32,014 bases of DNA from Candidatus Bathyarchaeota archaeon. Its GTDB lineage: Archaea; Thermoproteota; Bathyarchaeia; TCS64. Every line of letters begins with the position of its first letter. The stretch's first letter is position 1. A model generated the notes under the pieces. The model did not search any database. It was not told where the DNA came from and worked only from the letters and a program-made list of their open reading frames with translations. The translations under genes and the position numbers were made by a program. This document shows positions 23,066 through 29,770 of the stretch, one piece after another. Where the stretch lies: positions 1-32,014 of the forward strand of contig DUKA01000032.1 in assembly GCA_013329615.1 (NCBI GenBank), written 5' to 3'.

Positions 23066-23133
23066 GGGGAGCGTCTGGGATTGCCTTGGGCCTTTCGGCC
23101 TAAACTGTTTGGCGGGTGGTCACCGCGCTCTCC
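23066..23133 (-). ncRNA. Candidate structured leader or small RNA upstream of thrS
   Basis: On the minus strand GGAGAGCG (23133-23126) pairs with CGCTCCCC (23073-23066) with one mismatch. It encloses a perfect GGCC-GAAA-GGCC tetraloop hairpin (23100-23089) and a GC-rich hairpin around GGTGACCACC. A TATA-like GTTAAAAAC near 23163-23171 could start a transcript about 145 bases before the thrS ATG. Most genes here are leaderless, so a long folded leader would be exceptional. It might instead be an independent RNA. Confidence 0.35.
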
Positions 23134-23163
23134 TCTGAACATCAACGGTGGGGAGGTGTGTTT

Positions 23164-23847
23164 TTAACCTTTATGTGCTTTGGGGGCGAGGTGGGCGTGC
23201 TTTACGGCGTATGTGCCGCTGGTGCCCTCCCAGACCACTTCCGCCTCGTCTATGACGAGCCTCTTTCTGAACCAGGGCGCGTCGACGACGAGGCTCTCGT
23301 ACTCGCCGCCCTCGCCGCATACGTTGACCCCGAAGCGTTCACTCAGTCCTGCGAGCTCCGCCGCGGCCTTCTTGTCGATGCGCCTGCCGAGCCAGCTCTT
23401 GTCGAGGCCGTTCGCCGCGGCGTGCACTAAAATTATCTCCATCCCCGACTTGATCTCGGCCTCGAGGACCTCCTGCGGGTTCTTCCCCCACAGTGGGGAC
23501 AGGTGGATTATGCCCAGTTCACTGCATAGCTGATTTACCCTGTCCCGCTGGTACTTTGAGGCTATTGCGCCGCTGACGACGCCCTTCACGTCCAGAAGCT
23601 CGATGAGGTGCTTCAACTCCTCGACCTCCTTCTCTTTCTCGCCACTGCTTGGGGCGGAGGCGAGGGGCTTGCCCTGCGCCTCGGCGACGAGGGGGGTTAA
23701 GTGGATGTTGACCCCGTGGAACATGTAGCTGTCCCCCCGGGCGGGGCGCATGCAGGCGAATATGGAGACCTCGTGCCCCCCCTTTTCGGCGAGGTACGCA
23801 GCGTATGTGCTATCCTTCCCCCCGGAGAAGAGCGCGGCCAGCTTCAT
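23164..23847 (-). CDS. dph6: Diphthine-ammonia ligase Dph6
   Basis: This enzyme carries out the last step of diphthamide synthesis, amidating diphthine on elongation factor 2 with ATP and ammonium. The 227-residue, adenine-nucleotide-hydrolase-type protein opens with the PP-loop LFSGGKDSTYAAYLA (6-20). It then has GVVSGAIASKYQRDRVNQLCSELG and the family hallmark CGEGGEYESLVVDAPWF (about 182-198). The ATG at 23847 is preferred to the longer reading because a TATA box lies exactly 26 bases upstream. The gene lies upstream of thrS on the same strand and is divergent from vapBC. Confidence 0.92.
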   Translation of the reverse strand: MKLAALFSGGKDSTYAAYLAEKGGHEVSIFACMRPARGDSYMFHGVNIHLTPLVAEAQGKPLASAPSSGEKEKEVEELKHLIELLDVKGVVSGAIASKYQRDRVNQLCSELGIIHLSPLWGKNPQEVLEAEIKSGMEIILVHAAANGLDKSWLGRRIDKKAAAELAGLSERFGVNVCGEGGEYESLVVDAPWFRKRLVIDEAEVVWEGTSGTYAVKHAHLAPKAHKG

Positions 23848-23868
23848 GGATGAACACAATGGCTTTGG

Positions 23869-23877
23869 CTTTATTAG
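23869..23877 (-). promoter_or_regulatory. TATA box of dph6
   Basis: CTAATAAAG on the minus strand is centred 26 bases before the ATG at 23847. It is divergent from the vapBC promoter about 65 bases away. Confidence 0.55.
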
Positions 23878-23935
23878 ATGTGTGTGGGTATCCAAAGGTT
23901 ACAGGTCAAAGGGTAACACATGGGAAAAACACATG

Positions 23936-23967
23936 TTTTATTTACATGTAATTTCAACATGTAAATA
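23936..23967 (+). promoter_or_regulatory. vapBC promoter with overlapping operator (11-bp perfect inverted repeat)
   Basis: TATTTACATGT (23939-23949) and ACATGTAAATA (23957-23967) are perfect inverted repeats with a 7-base spacer. The second arm ends one base before the GTG start of vapB. The TATA element TTTTATTT (23936-23943) overlaps the first arm, so a bound VapBC complex would block the core promoter. Extra half-sites, ACACATG and ACATGT, lie at about 23916-23936. Confidence 0.65.
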
Positions 23968-24210
23968 GTGGTAACCGTGGCCAAGGTAGTCCAAACCGAA
24001 CTCGATGAGAAAGAATACAGGCTCCTTAAAGAAGTCTCAAAGAAAAAGGGACTCTCGATAAAGGAGACGCTGAGAAAAGCGACAGTCACCTACATAGAAG
24101 ATCAGCTACCCCTAGAGGAAGACCCCATATTCAAGGTCAAACCAAGAGGGACGAGTGTAAAGACCAACGCATCAAGACTCGATGAACAACTCTACAGGGA
24201 GAAATCTTGA
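23968..24210 (+). CDS. vapB: VapB-like antitoxin
   Basis: This 80-residue protein has a ribbon-helix-helix-like N-terminus: VVQTELDEKEYRLLKEVSKKK, then LSIKETLRKATVTYIEDQ (about 8-46). An extended tail, PIFKVKPRGTSVKTNASRLDEQLY, probably wraps the toxin. It should neutralise the PIN toxin encoded next and repress its own operon at the inverted repeat that abuts its start. The GTG start is leaderless, with a second in-frame GTG at 23977. It overlaps vapC by four bases (TTGA), so the two are translationally coupled. Confidence 0.8.
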   Translation: MVTVAKVVQTELDEKEYRLLKEVSKKKGLSIKETLRKATVTYIEDQLPLEEDPIFKVKPRGTSVKTNASRLDEQLYREKS

Positions 24211-24614
24211 GCCTCTTCTGGGATACGTCTGCCATTGTGGCCTACTACTATACTGACGATGTCTTCCACAGACCCGCTTCAAATTTCATGGAGGAGGTAA
24301 AGAAGAAACGCCTCTACAAGAGATTCTATATAACCGACTACATACTCAACGAATCCCTAACCTTCTTTGAACGCGTAGTTAAGGACCATGACCTCGCCGA
24401 GGAGGTCGGTGACGCAATATTCGAATCCAGTTTCGTTACGATCGAGCGAGTGGATGAGGAATTACTAAGTGAATCGTGGGAACTTTTCCGTCACAGAAGG
24501 GGAATGAGCTTCACGGATTGTACATCCTTCACTTTGATGCGGAGAATGGAATTGAAAAAAGCCTTCACCTTCGATAGGCATTTTCAGGAAGAGGGTTTTG
24601 AGACTCTCCCCTAG
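24207..24614 (+). CDS. vapC: VapC-type PIN-domain toxin ribonuclease
   Basis: This 135-residue PIN domain keeps all four expected acidic residues: D6 (WDTSAIVAYY), E49 (ILNESL), D104 (MSFTDCTSF) and D123 (FTFDRHF). VapC toxins are Mg-dependent RNases that cleave tRNA or rRNA when the antitoxin is degraded. The intact active site and the operator suggest a working module. It starts with TTG inside the vapB stop codon. Its end lies two bases from the kynureninase stop on the other strand. The RNA target cannot be predicted. Confidence 0.85.
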   Translation: MSLFWDTSAIVAYYYTDDVFHRPASNFMEEVKKKRLYKRFYITDYILNESLTFFERVVKDHDLAEEVGDAIFESSFVTIERVDEELLSESWELFRHRRGMSFTDCTSFTLMRRMELKKAFTFDRHFQEEGFETLP

Positions 24615-24616
24615 GT

Positions 24617-25924
24617 TTAGTAGGCTTCCTTCTTGTCGGCGTCGTACTTCAGGTACTCCTTGTTGTCGATGACGGCCTTGAGGTGCTGCACGACATGCCA
24701 GATCTCCTGATAGGACGTGTAGAGGGGGATTGGGCTGAGGCGTATGGTGGTCGGTGGGCGGAAGTCGGGTGGGACGCCGCGTGCCGTGAGGGCCTCGCAG
24801 ATGCGGCGCGCCTCCTTGTGCTCGCAGGCGACGTGGCCGCCACGCCTCTCGGCCTCGCGGGGGTTGCCGACGCTGAAGTTGTAGGGCTTCTTGCTGAGCA
24901 CCTCGTCGATGAGGAACATGAGGTAGTCGGTGGCCTTGAGGCTCTTCTCCCGTATCTTGTCGAGTCCCGCCTCTACGATCATCTTGCTGCTGGCGTAGAC
25001 GGGGGCGACGCAGAAGCCTATGCTGAGGTTGCTGCCGAGGTGCCACGAGGCGGCGTTGCCCGTTGGGGTCCACTCCTGTTTGAAGTCGAACCTGTTGCCG
25101 GGGCTGTTGCCCCACCAGGTGGGTAGGCCGGGGGTCTCCTTGAAGTGGCTGTTGTGCACATATAAGCCGGCGATGGCGCCCGTTGAGCCGTTCATGTACT
25201 TGTAGTTGCACCAGAGGGCGTAGTCGACGCCCCACTCATGGAACTTGTGCGAGATTACGCCGACGCTGTGGCAGCAGTCGTAGCCGATTATGATGCCGTG
25301 GTCGTGGGCCGCCTTGGTGAGGCGTTTTATGTCTAGGAGCTGGCCGCTGACGAAGTAGACGCTGGGGAGGTGGCAGACGCTGACCTCGTCGCTCATGGCG
25401 GCGATTATGTCCTCCTCCGCGATTGTGCGCCCGTCCCTGCTCTTGACGACTATGAGGTCCTTCTCGGGGTCTCTACCCTTGAGGCGGATGTCGCCCGCGA
25501 GGGCGTAGATGTCGCTGCTGAAGTTGAGTTCGTCCCCGATGATCTTCGTCCTCTTGCCCTTGGGTTTGTAGAACGTGGTGACGAGCGCGTGGATGTTGAC
25601 GGAGGCGCCTCCCGTGACTATGACCTCCTCCTTCTCCGCGCCGACCAGCTTCGCCTGCAGCTCGGCGGTCTTCTTGTCGATGCCGCTCCGGCGGGCGGAG
25701 AGGTCCTTCCACCTCTCGAGCTCCACCTTCAGCTCCTCCTCTGCGTCCTTGGAGGCGAGGCCGAGGCTGTTGCCGTCCATGTAGATTATGGGCTTGACCG
25801 ACTTGGTCTTGCCACCCATGTCGAGGGTCTCCCTCTCGGGGATATAGAACCGCTTCTTATACGCGGCGAGCGGGTCCTCCCTGTCGAGCTTTTTAGCGTA
25901 TTCGAGGTCGGTCTTGTGCACCAT
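24617..25924 (-). CDS. kynU: Kynureninase
   Basis: This PLP enzyme cleaves L-kynurenine to anthranilate and alanine, or 3-hydroxykynurenine to 3-hydroxyanthranilate. The 435 residues match the family length. MDGNSLGLASKDA (49-61), TGGASVNIHALVTTFY (104-119), the PLP pocket YDCCHS (215-220) and CNYKYMNGSTGA with the expected Schiff-base K242 are all present. PTWWGNSP and FKQEWTPTGNAASWHLG follow, and RLSPIPLYTSYQEIW closes the fold. No tryptophan dioxygenase or formamidase is encoded in the window, so the source of kynurenine is unknown. A TATA box lies 31 bases before ATG. Confidence 0.92.
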   Translation of the reverse strand: MVHKTDLEYAKKLDREDPLAAYKKRFYIPERETLDMGGKTKSVKPIIYMDGNSLGLASKDAEEELKVELERWKDLSARRSGIDKKTAELQAKLVGAEKEEVIVTGGASVNIHALVTTFYKPKGKRTKIIGDELNFSSDIYALAGDIRLKGRDPEKDLIVVKSRDGRTIAEEDIIAAMSDEVSVCHLPSVYFVSGQLLDIKRLTKAAHDHGIIIGYDCCHSVGVISHKFHEWGVDYALWCNYKYMNGSTGAIAGLYVHNSHFKETPGLPTWWGNSPGNRFDFKQEWTPTGNAASWHLGSNLSIGFCVAPVYASSKMIVEAGLDKIREKSLKATDYLMFLIDEVLSKKPYNFSVGNPREAERRGGHVACEHKEARRICEALTARGVPPDFRPPTTIRLSPIPLYTSYQEIWHVVQHLKAVIDNKEYLKYDADKKEAY

Positions 25925-25952
25925 TTGGATCGTTTGATGGTCCGCTACGCGC

Positions 25953-25958
25953 TTATAT
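25953..25958 (-). promoter_or_regulatory. TATA box of kynU
   Basis: ATATAA on the minus strand is centred about 31 bases before ATG at 25924, giving a leader of about five bases. It lies 20 bases from the divergent nitroreductase promoter. Confidence 0.5.
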
Positions 25959-25979
25959 TACCTGTCTTGGGCACAGGGG

Positions 25980-25987
25980 TTTTATAA
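25980..25987 (+). promoter_or_regulatory. TATA box of the nitroreductase gene
   Basis: TTTTATAA is centred about 30 bases before the GTG at 26014. Confidence 0.5.
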
Positions 25988-26013
25988 CGGGTCTGAGGTA
26001 TGCCACTTGTTCG

Positions 26014-26577
26014 GTGTCTCACTTGAATCAGGTTCTCGATATAATCAAGAAGAGGCGCTCGTGGCGCGCCTTCGAGGCGAAGACGGTCCCTAAGAAGCTC
26101 GTGGAGCAGGTTATCAACGCGGGGAACGAGGCTCCCAGCGGCATGAACAGCCAACCGTGGCGCTTCGTCGTCATAGAGAGTGAGGCGATGAGGAGGAGGC
26201 TATTCGACGCCGCCTACCCCAAATGGCGAAGGGTCTACGAGGACCTGATGAGAAACCCCGCCTCCGCCAAGGAGGCCGAGAAATACGGGAAGATTGAGGA
26301 TCCAGTCTACTACCGCGCCCCCGTCGTCGTCTTCGTCATAGGCAAGGGGGCCGTCAACTGCGCACTCTGTTGCGAGAACATGATGCTCGCCGCCGAGTCG
26401 CTGGGGCTGGGGAACTGCTACGTCTACTTCGGCTCACTAATCAGGGACGACCCAGTGATCGTCGAGGCACTCGAACTCGGTGAAAAGGACGAGATATACG
26501 GCCCCATCCTCCTCGGCTACCCGAAGGGGAAACCCGAGGTACCACCCAAGAAGCCAGCGAAGGTGAAGTGGGTTTAA
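26014..26577 (+). CDS. Nitroreductase-family FMN oxidoreductase
   Basis: This 187-residue flavoprotein begins with the FMN phosphate motif KKRRSWRAFEAKTVPK (12-27) and AGNEAPSGMNSQPWRFVVI (36-54). DPVYYRAPVVVFVIG follows, then CALCCENMMLAAESLGLGNCYV, the dimer-interface helix with extra cysteines, and GPILLGYPKGKP. Members dimerise and use NAD(P)H to reduce nitro, quinone or iodotyrosine-like substrates, and some act on flavin itself. Physiological substrate unknown. It is divergent from kynU, and 12 bases separate its end from the broken flavin reductase gene. Confidence 0.87.
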   Translation: MSHLNQVLDIIKKRRSWRAFEAKTVPKKLVEQVINAGNEAPSGMNSQPWRFVVIESEAMRRRLFDAAYPKWRRVYEDLMRNPASAKEAEKYGKIEDPVYYRAPVVVFVIGKGAVNCALCCENMMLAAESLGLGNCYVYFGSLIRDDPVIVEALELGEKDEIYGPILLGYPKGKPEVPPKKPAKVKWV

Positions 26578-26589
26578 AAATACGGGGCA

Positions 26590-27337
26590 TCATTTCTTGG
26601 GGGTGTTTTTCTTCGCAGCCTTTTCGCGCAGGGTTTTAATGCCTATAGCTACGGCCTTCACCCTGCCCGCTACACCGCCCTCGAAGCTGGCGTTCACTAT
26701 GTCCCTGTAGTCCTCTTTTGAAATGCTCATATCGCTGATGGCGTCCATGGTCTCCCTGCTGATGGTTCCCCCCGGCGAGTTCTGCCTCGGCTCTTCTTGT
26801 CGCCTCCGCATTGTCGTCGAACAGGCTCGGGGCACCCACAACTCCCGCCGTCGGGATTAGCGCCTCCCCCCCACATGCCTCGCGTGCCTCATCCATTTCT
26901 TGAAGTGAGCACTCATGAGGGAGAAGTTCTCTATATCGGGGAACCCGCAGGAGGCTACGAGCACGCCCTTGGCGGGGGATTGAACCTATGAGGGTGCACG
27001 GTCAACCCATCACCCATGTCAACCTAGAGGGGATCGAGGTTGACGAAGAATCTATCCATGACGTTTTTTACTGTCGCGGGGAAGCCGAAGGCGTAGACGG
27101 GGGCGGCGACGACCAGGTAGTCGTAGCGCTTGTAGACGTCGAAGATGCCCTGGAAGTGTCCCTCTGGACGCACTCCCTCCTGTTCTTGCCCACCCAACAG
27201 CTCTTGCACGGCCCTATCTTCATCTTGTGGTGGTAGAACTTGTGAAGTTCCACCTCCCCCATGCCGTCGATTAGTGTATCGAGCATCCTCTCGGTGAATG
27301 ACGAGTCTCTCTGCGGACCTGATATGGCGAGCACCAC
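26590..27337 (-). pseudogene. Disrupted NAD(P)H-dependent FMN reductase gene
   Basis: Pieces in three frames join into one flavodoxin-like protein. Piece 1 (27337 to about 27165) has VLAISGPQRDSSFTERM and CKSCW. After a shift, FQGIFDVYKRYDYLVVAAPVYAFG runs to an in-frame TAG (27024-27026). The same frame then continues to HPHRFNPP. After another shift come KGVLVASCGFPDIENF, then ALIPTAGVVGAPSLFDDNAE, then TISRETMDAI to the stop at 26590. The order matches the intact relative at 20479-21168 (HPLRY, VLVAVAGFPDHQAF). At least four frameshifts and one stop are needed. Three shifts fall in or beside G/C runs of 5-7 bases, so sequencing error must be excluded. Confidence 0.8.
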
Positions 27338-27497
27338 AGGTTTTTTCGCGCCGCCGTCGGGCTTGGACTTGGTATCTGGTTCGATGAGTGTCGATTAAAA
27401 GCCTTGGGCGGATGCCCCCACAGAATATTGAGCGAAAAACACCGCCATGGCCATCACTTATTATAAATTGTCTGTAACATCACACCACTACTCTGAC

Positions 27498-27505
27498 TTT
27501 TAATA
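27498..27505 (+). promoter_or_regulatory. TATA box of the surface-protein cassette
   Basis: TTTTAATA would start a transcript near 27528, leaving a leader of about 30 bases with AGGTGA (27545-27550) eight bases before the TTG at 27559. Unlike most genes here, this one uses a Shine-Dalgarno site. The rest of the 221-base gap after the pseudogene shows nothing recognisable. Confidence 0.45.
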
Positions 27506-27558
27506 GACAATAACATCAATCAATTGACAGTTGGAAAAAGGGGTTAGGTGACACTGGG

Positions 27559-28077
27559 TTGAAGAGAAAGGCGAGGATGATGGGCTTGCTGTTCGTCGTC
27601 CTCTGGTTCAGCGTAGTTACCGTCTCGGCCTACGTCTTCCAGCAGAGTCAGATGACTGTGACGCAGACGGTCAAGGAGATAGCCACGATTACTCTGCAGA
27701 ACTCCGCCCTAGGCAACATAAACGAGGGTGAGACGAAGGGTTACACGAAGGCGGAGGTAGCGACGCTCGGCAACGCGATAGAACTCGTCACGACAACCGT
27801 CGACGTCTACATGCATTTAAACAGCGACCTCGACTCCCAGGACGACTACTCTACCTACTCGATAACTGTGAAGTACATAACCGTCCCCGGCGGCTCGGCG
27901 CACAACGTTGGCGACACGGCGTGCACGCTGACCAAGGCGGCCCCCGACCCGGCTGGTGTGACGCTCGATGTCTCGGGCACTTGGAGGTTCGACCTCGAGA
28001 TCACGACCACGGCCAGTTCCGTCGACGCGGACACCCCGACAACCGTCACCATAATTGTGACGGCGGAGAGTACGTAG
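27559..28077 (+). CDS. Secreted beta-rich surface protein, possible pilin-like fibre subunit
   Basis: The 172-residue protein starts with a basic then hydrophobic export signal (KRKARMMGLLFVVLWFSVVT), with likely cleavage after TVSA. The mature part begins YVFQQSQMTVTQTV and is Thr/Val-rich and beta-strand-like throughout, with one cysteine and no second membrane segment. ALGNINEGETKGYT followed by alternating strands loosely recalls the TasA/camelysin and archaeal bundling-pilin type, but I cannot confirm homology. The start is TTG with a good AGGTGA site. It leads a tight three-gene cassette, and the YV-x2-QS-Q...TQT segment after the signal recurs in the third protein. Confidence 0.7.
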   Translation: MKRKARMMGLLFVVLWFSVVTVSAYVFQQSQMTVTQTVKEIATITLQNSALGNINEGETKGYTKAEVATLGNAIELVTTTVDVYMHLNSDLDSQDDYSTYSITVKYITVPGGSAHNVGDTACTLTKAAPDPAGVTLDVSGTWRFDLEITTTASSVDADTPTTVTIIVTAEST

Positions 28078-28085
28078 GTGTTTGT

Positions 28086-28307
28086 ATGATACGTGTCAGT
28101 GAGGGCTGGAAGAGGGCGGCGATGGTCGGGTCGGCGGTCATCTGGACCATCTCAATCCTCACAATAATGATAACTGGAGCGTTGAACCAGAACGTGTTCC
28201 CTGAGAGGGTCGACCCCGTGGTGCTGGCGACGCTCGTAGTCTCCACGATGGCCTTCGCGAGCGCGCTCGCATACATGGGGATAAAGAAGATCTGGTTCGA
28301 GTCCTGA
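28086..28307 (+). CDS. Small two-helix membrane protein
   Basis: This 73-residue protein has a basic N-terminus (MIRVSEGWKRAA). Two hydrophobic segments (about 13-32 and 45-65) are joined by a short loop, NQNVFPERVDP, and the end is a charged IKKIWFES. I do not recognise a family. Its ATG lies eight bases after the preceding stop codon, with AGGTG just upstream, and the third cassette gene begins 25 bases later. Membrane anchoring or assembly of the two flanking exported proteins is the natural guess, from context only. Confidence 0.65.
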   Translation: MIRVSEGWKRAAMVGSAVIWTISILTIMITGALNQNVFPERVDPVVLATLVVSTMAFASALAYMGIKKIWFES

Positions 28308-28332
28308 CGCCACGGCGTGGGAGACCCGGCGG

Positions 28333-29769
28333 GTGATCTCTTTGCGAGATGCGGGCGGCAGGCGGGTCGTCACCTCGAGGTCGAGGCTGGCCATGCTCCT
28401 AGGCGGGCTAATACTGCTCATCGTTGGACAGGTCGCCTCGGGCTACGTCCACGAGCAGAGCTCACAGGCGGCCACTCAGACGATTGTCTCGGCGAACGCG
28501 AAGGCGTTCATCGCGTATACGTCTAACTCTGGTTCCCTCCTCATGGAGTCGCCGAAGGGTGGGACGTGGACGGGGGAGGCATGGACGTATCCCGAGGAAC
28601 TCTCTTCCACGGGTGGCACGCTGATGTGGGTCAGGGCTGTGAGTTGCCCCCTCTCGGAGCGGTACTATGAGAAGATCGTCGTCACATTATCGTCAGATGC
28701 TCGTATCTCGGCGTTCGTCTGGACCGGCACAACGTGGTCGGTCTACGATGACATAGGGGCCGTGAACTCCGCCGCCGCGTCGTATCGATCCTTCGACGTC
28801 GTATACGAGGGCACAAGCGGTGACGCCGTGCTCGTCTACGCCGTCGACTCGGCGAGCGGGAGCGAGGACCTCGCCTACAAGGTGTGGGACGGGTCGAGCT
28901 GGTCCACCGAGACTTATATCAACGACGCGGGACACGGAGGAGATATCAATTACAGGTGGATGGCGCTCCGCTCCGACCCGACTGCGGGATCGGATGAGGT
29001 TGCCCTGATCGCTGTCAATCAGAGCAGCGGCGACGCCGACGCATGGATATGGGACGGCTCCAGCTGGGGGAACTTCATGGAGCTGGAGACTAGCCTCTCC
29101 TCGGTCAGGACGTGTGAGTGCCTCGGCCTCGCCTACGAATCGTCATCAGGTGCCGCGCTCTTCGCGTGGTGCGCCGCGGGGAACGTCGAGGCACGGGTCT
29201 GGTCCGGGTCGGCTTGGGAGGCTGAGCTACCAGCGGTCGTAATCTCGGTTACGAGCAACGTGCGCTGGATCACCCTGAAGCGGGACCCTTCCTCTGACAT
29301 AATTATGGCTACCACGATCGATCTGGATGATGATCTCAATACGATCCTGTGGGATGGCGCTTCTTGGGGCGTCCCCGAGGAGCACGCTACGGCGCTGACG
29401 ACCACTTCGAGGAGGTGCGCCGACTACGAGTGGGAGCCGTCGGGGAGCACTGGCCTACTGGTCTGTAGCGTAGAATCCGGTTCGCTGAGCTGGAAGAGAT
29501 ACGTCGCGGGCGGCACTTGGAGCGTGGCTTCAACGGTGGCTAACGCGGGGACGCATATATGGGTGACTCTGAGGAGGAATCCACGGGAGGTCTCGGGGGA
29601 CGTCAAGATATTTGGCGCCGCCCTGAACAGCAATCGGGACCTCTATGGATTCAGGTGGGACGGCTCGACGCTCACGTTCGAGGGCTCTGCGTTCACCGTG
29701 GACACTGGCTCCACCACCTACGAGTGTTTCGACATCGCCGTCAGGCCGATGTTTAGCCCTCTGAGTTAG
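28333..29769 (+). CDS. Secreted repeat protein, probable beta-propeller
   Basis: This 478-residue protein has an N-terminal hydrophobic segment (about 20-37) and then YVHEQSSQAATQTIV, resembling the first cassette protein. The rest is built of repeats of 50-55 residues, each centred on W-x-G-(S/T/A)-x-W: W130-W135, W185-W190, W240-W245, W290-W295 and W340-W345. A weaker one lies near 390-396, another at 442-446, and a first degenerate copy at 79-84. That spacing fits a seven- or eight-bladed propeller. Such proteins act as adhesins or sugar-binding surface proteins. The start may be GTG 28333 or TTG 28342; the latter has GGTGA just before it. Function unproven. Confidence 0.72.
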   Translation: MISLRDAGGRRVVTSRSRLAMLLGGLILLIVGQVASGYVHEQSSQAATQTIVSANAKAFIAYTSNSGSLLMESPKGGTWTGEAWTYPEELSSTGGTLMWVRAVSCPLSERYYEKIVVTLSSDARISAFVWTGTTWSVYDDIGAVNSAAASYRSFDVVYEGTSGDAVLVYAVDSASGSEDLAYKVWDGSSWSTETYINDAGHGGDINYRWMALRSDPTAGSDEVALIAVNQSSGDADAWIWDGSSWGNFMELETSLSSVRTCECLGLAYESSSGAALFAWCAAGNVEARVWSGSAWEAELPAVVISVTSNVRWITLKRDPSSDIIMATTIDLDDDLNTILWDGASWGVPEEHATALTTTSRRCADYEWEPSGSTGLLVCSVESGSLSWKRYVAGGTWSVASTVANAGTHIWVTLRRNPREVSGDVKIFGAALNSNRDLYGFRWDGSTLTFEGSAFTVDTGSTTYECFDIAVRPMFSPLS

Positions 29770-29770
29770 T

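Noticed and set aside
27024..27026. Pyrrolysine-type read-through of the in-frame TAG
   Set aside because: TAG is the ordinary stop for many genes in this window and the same gene also carries four frameshifts, so decay or sequence error is simpler.
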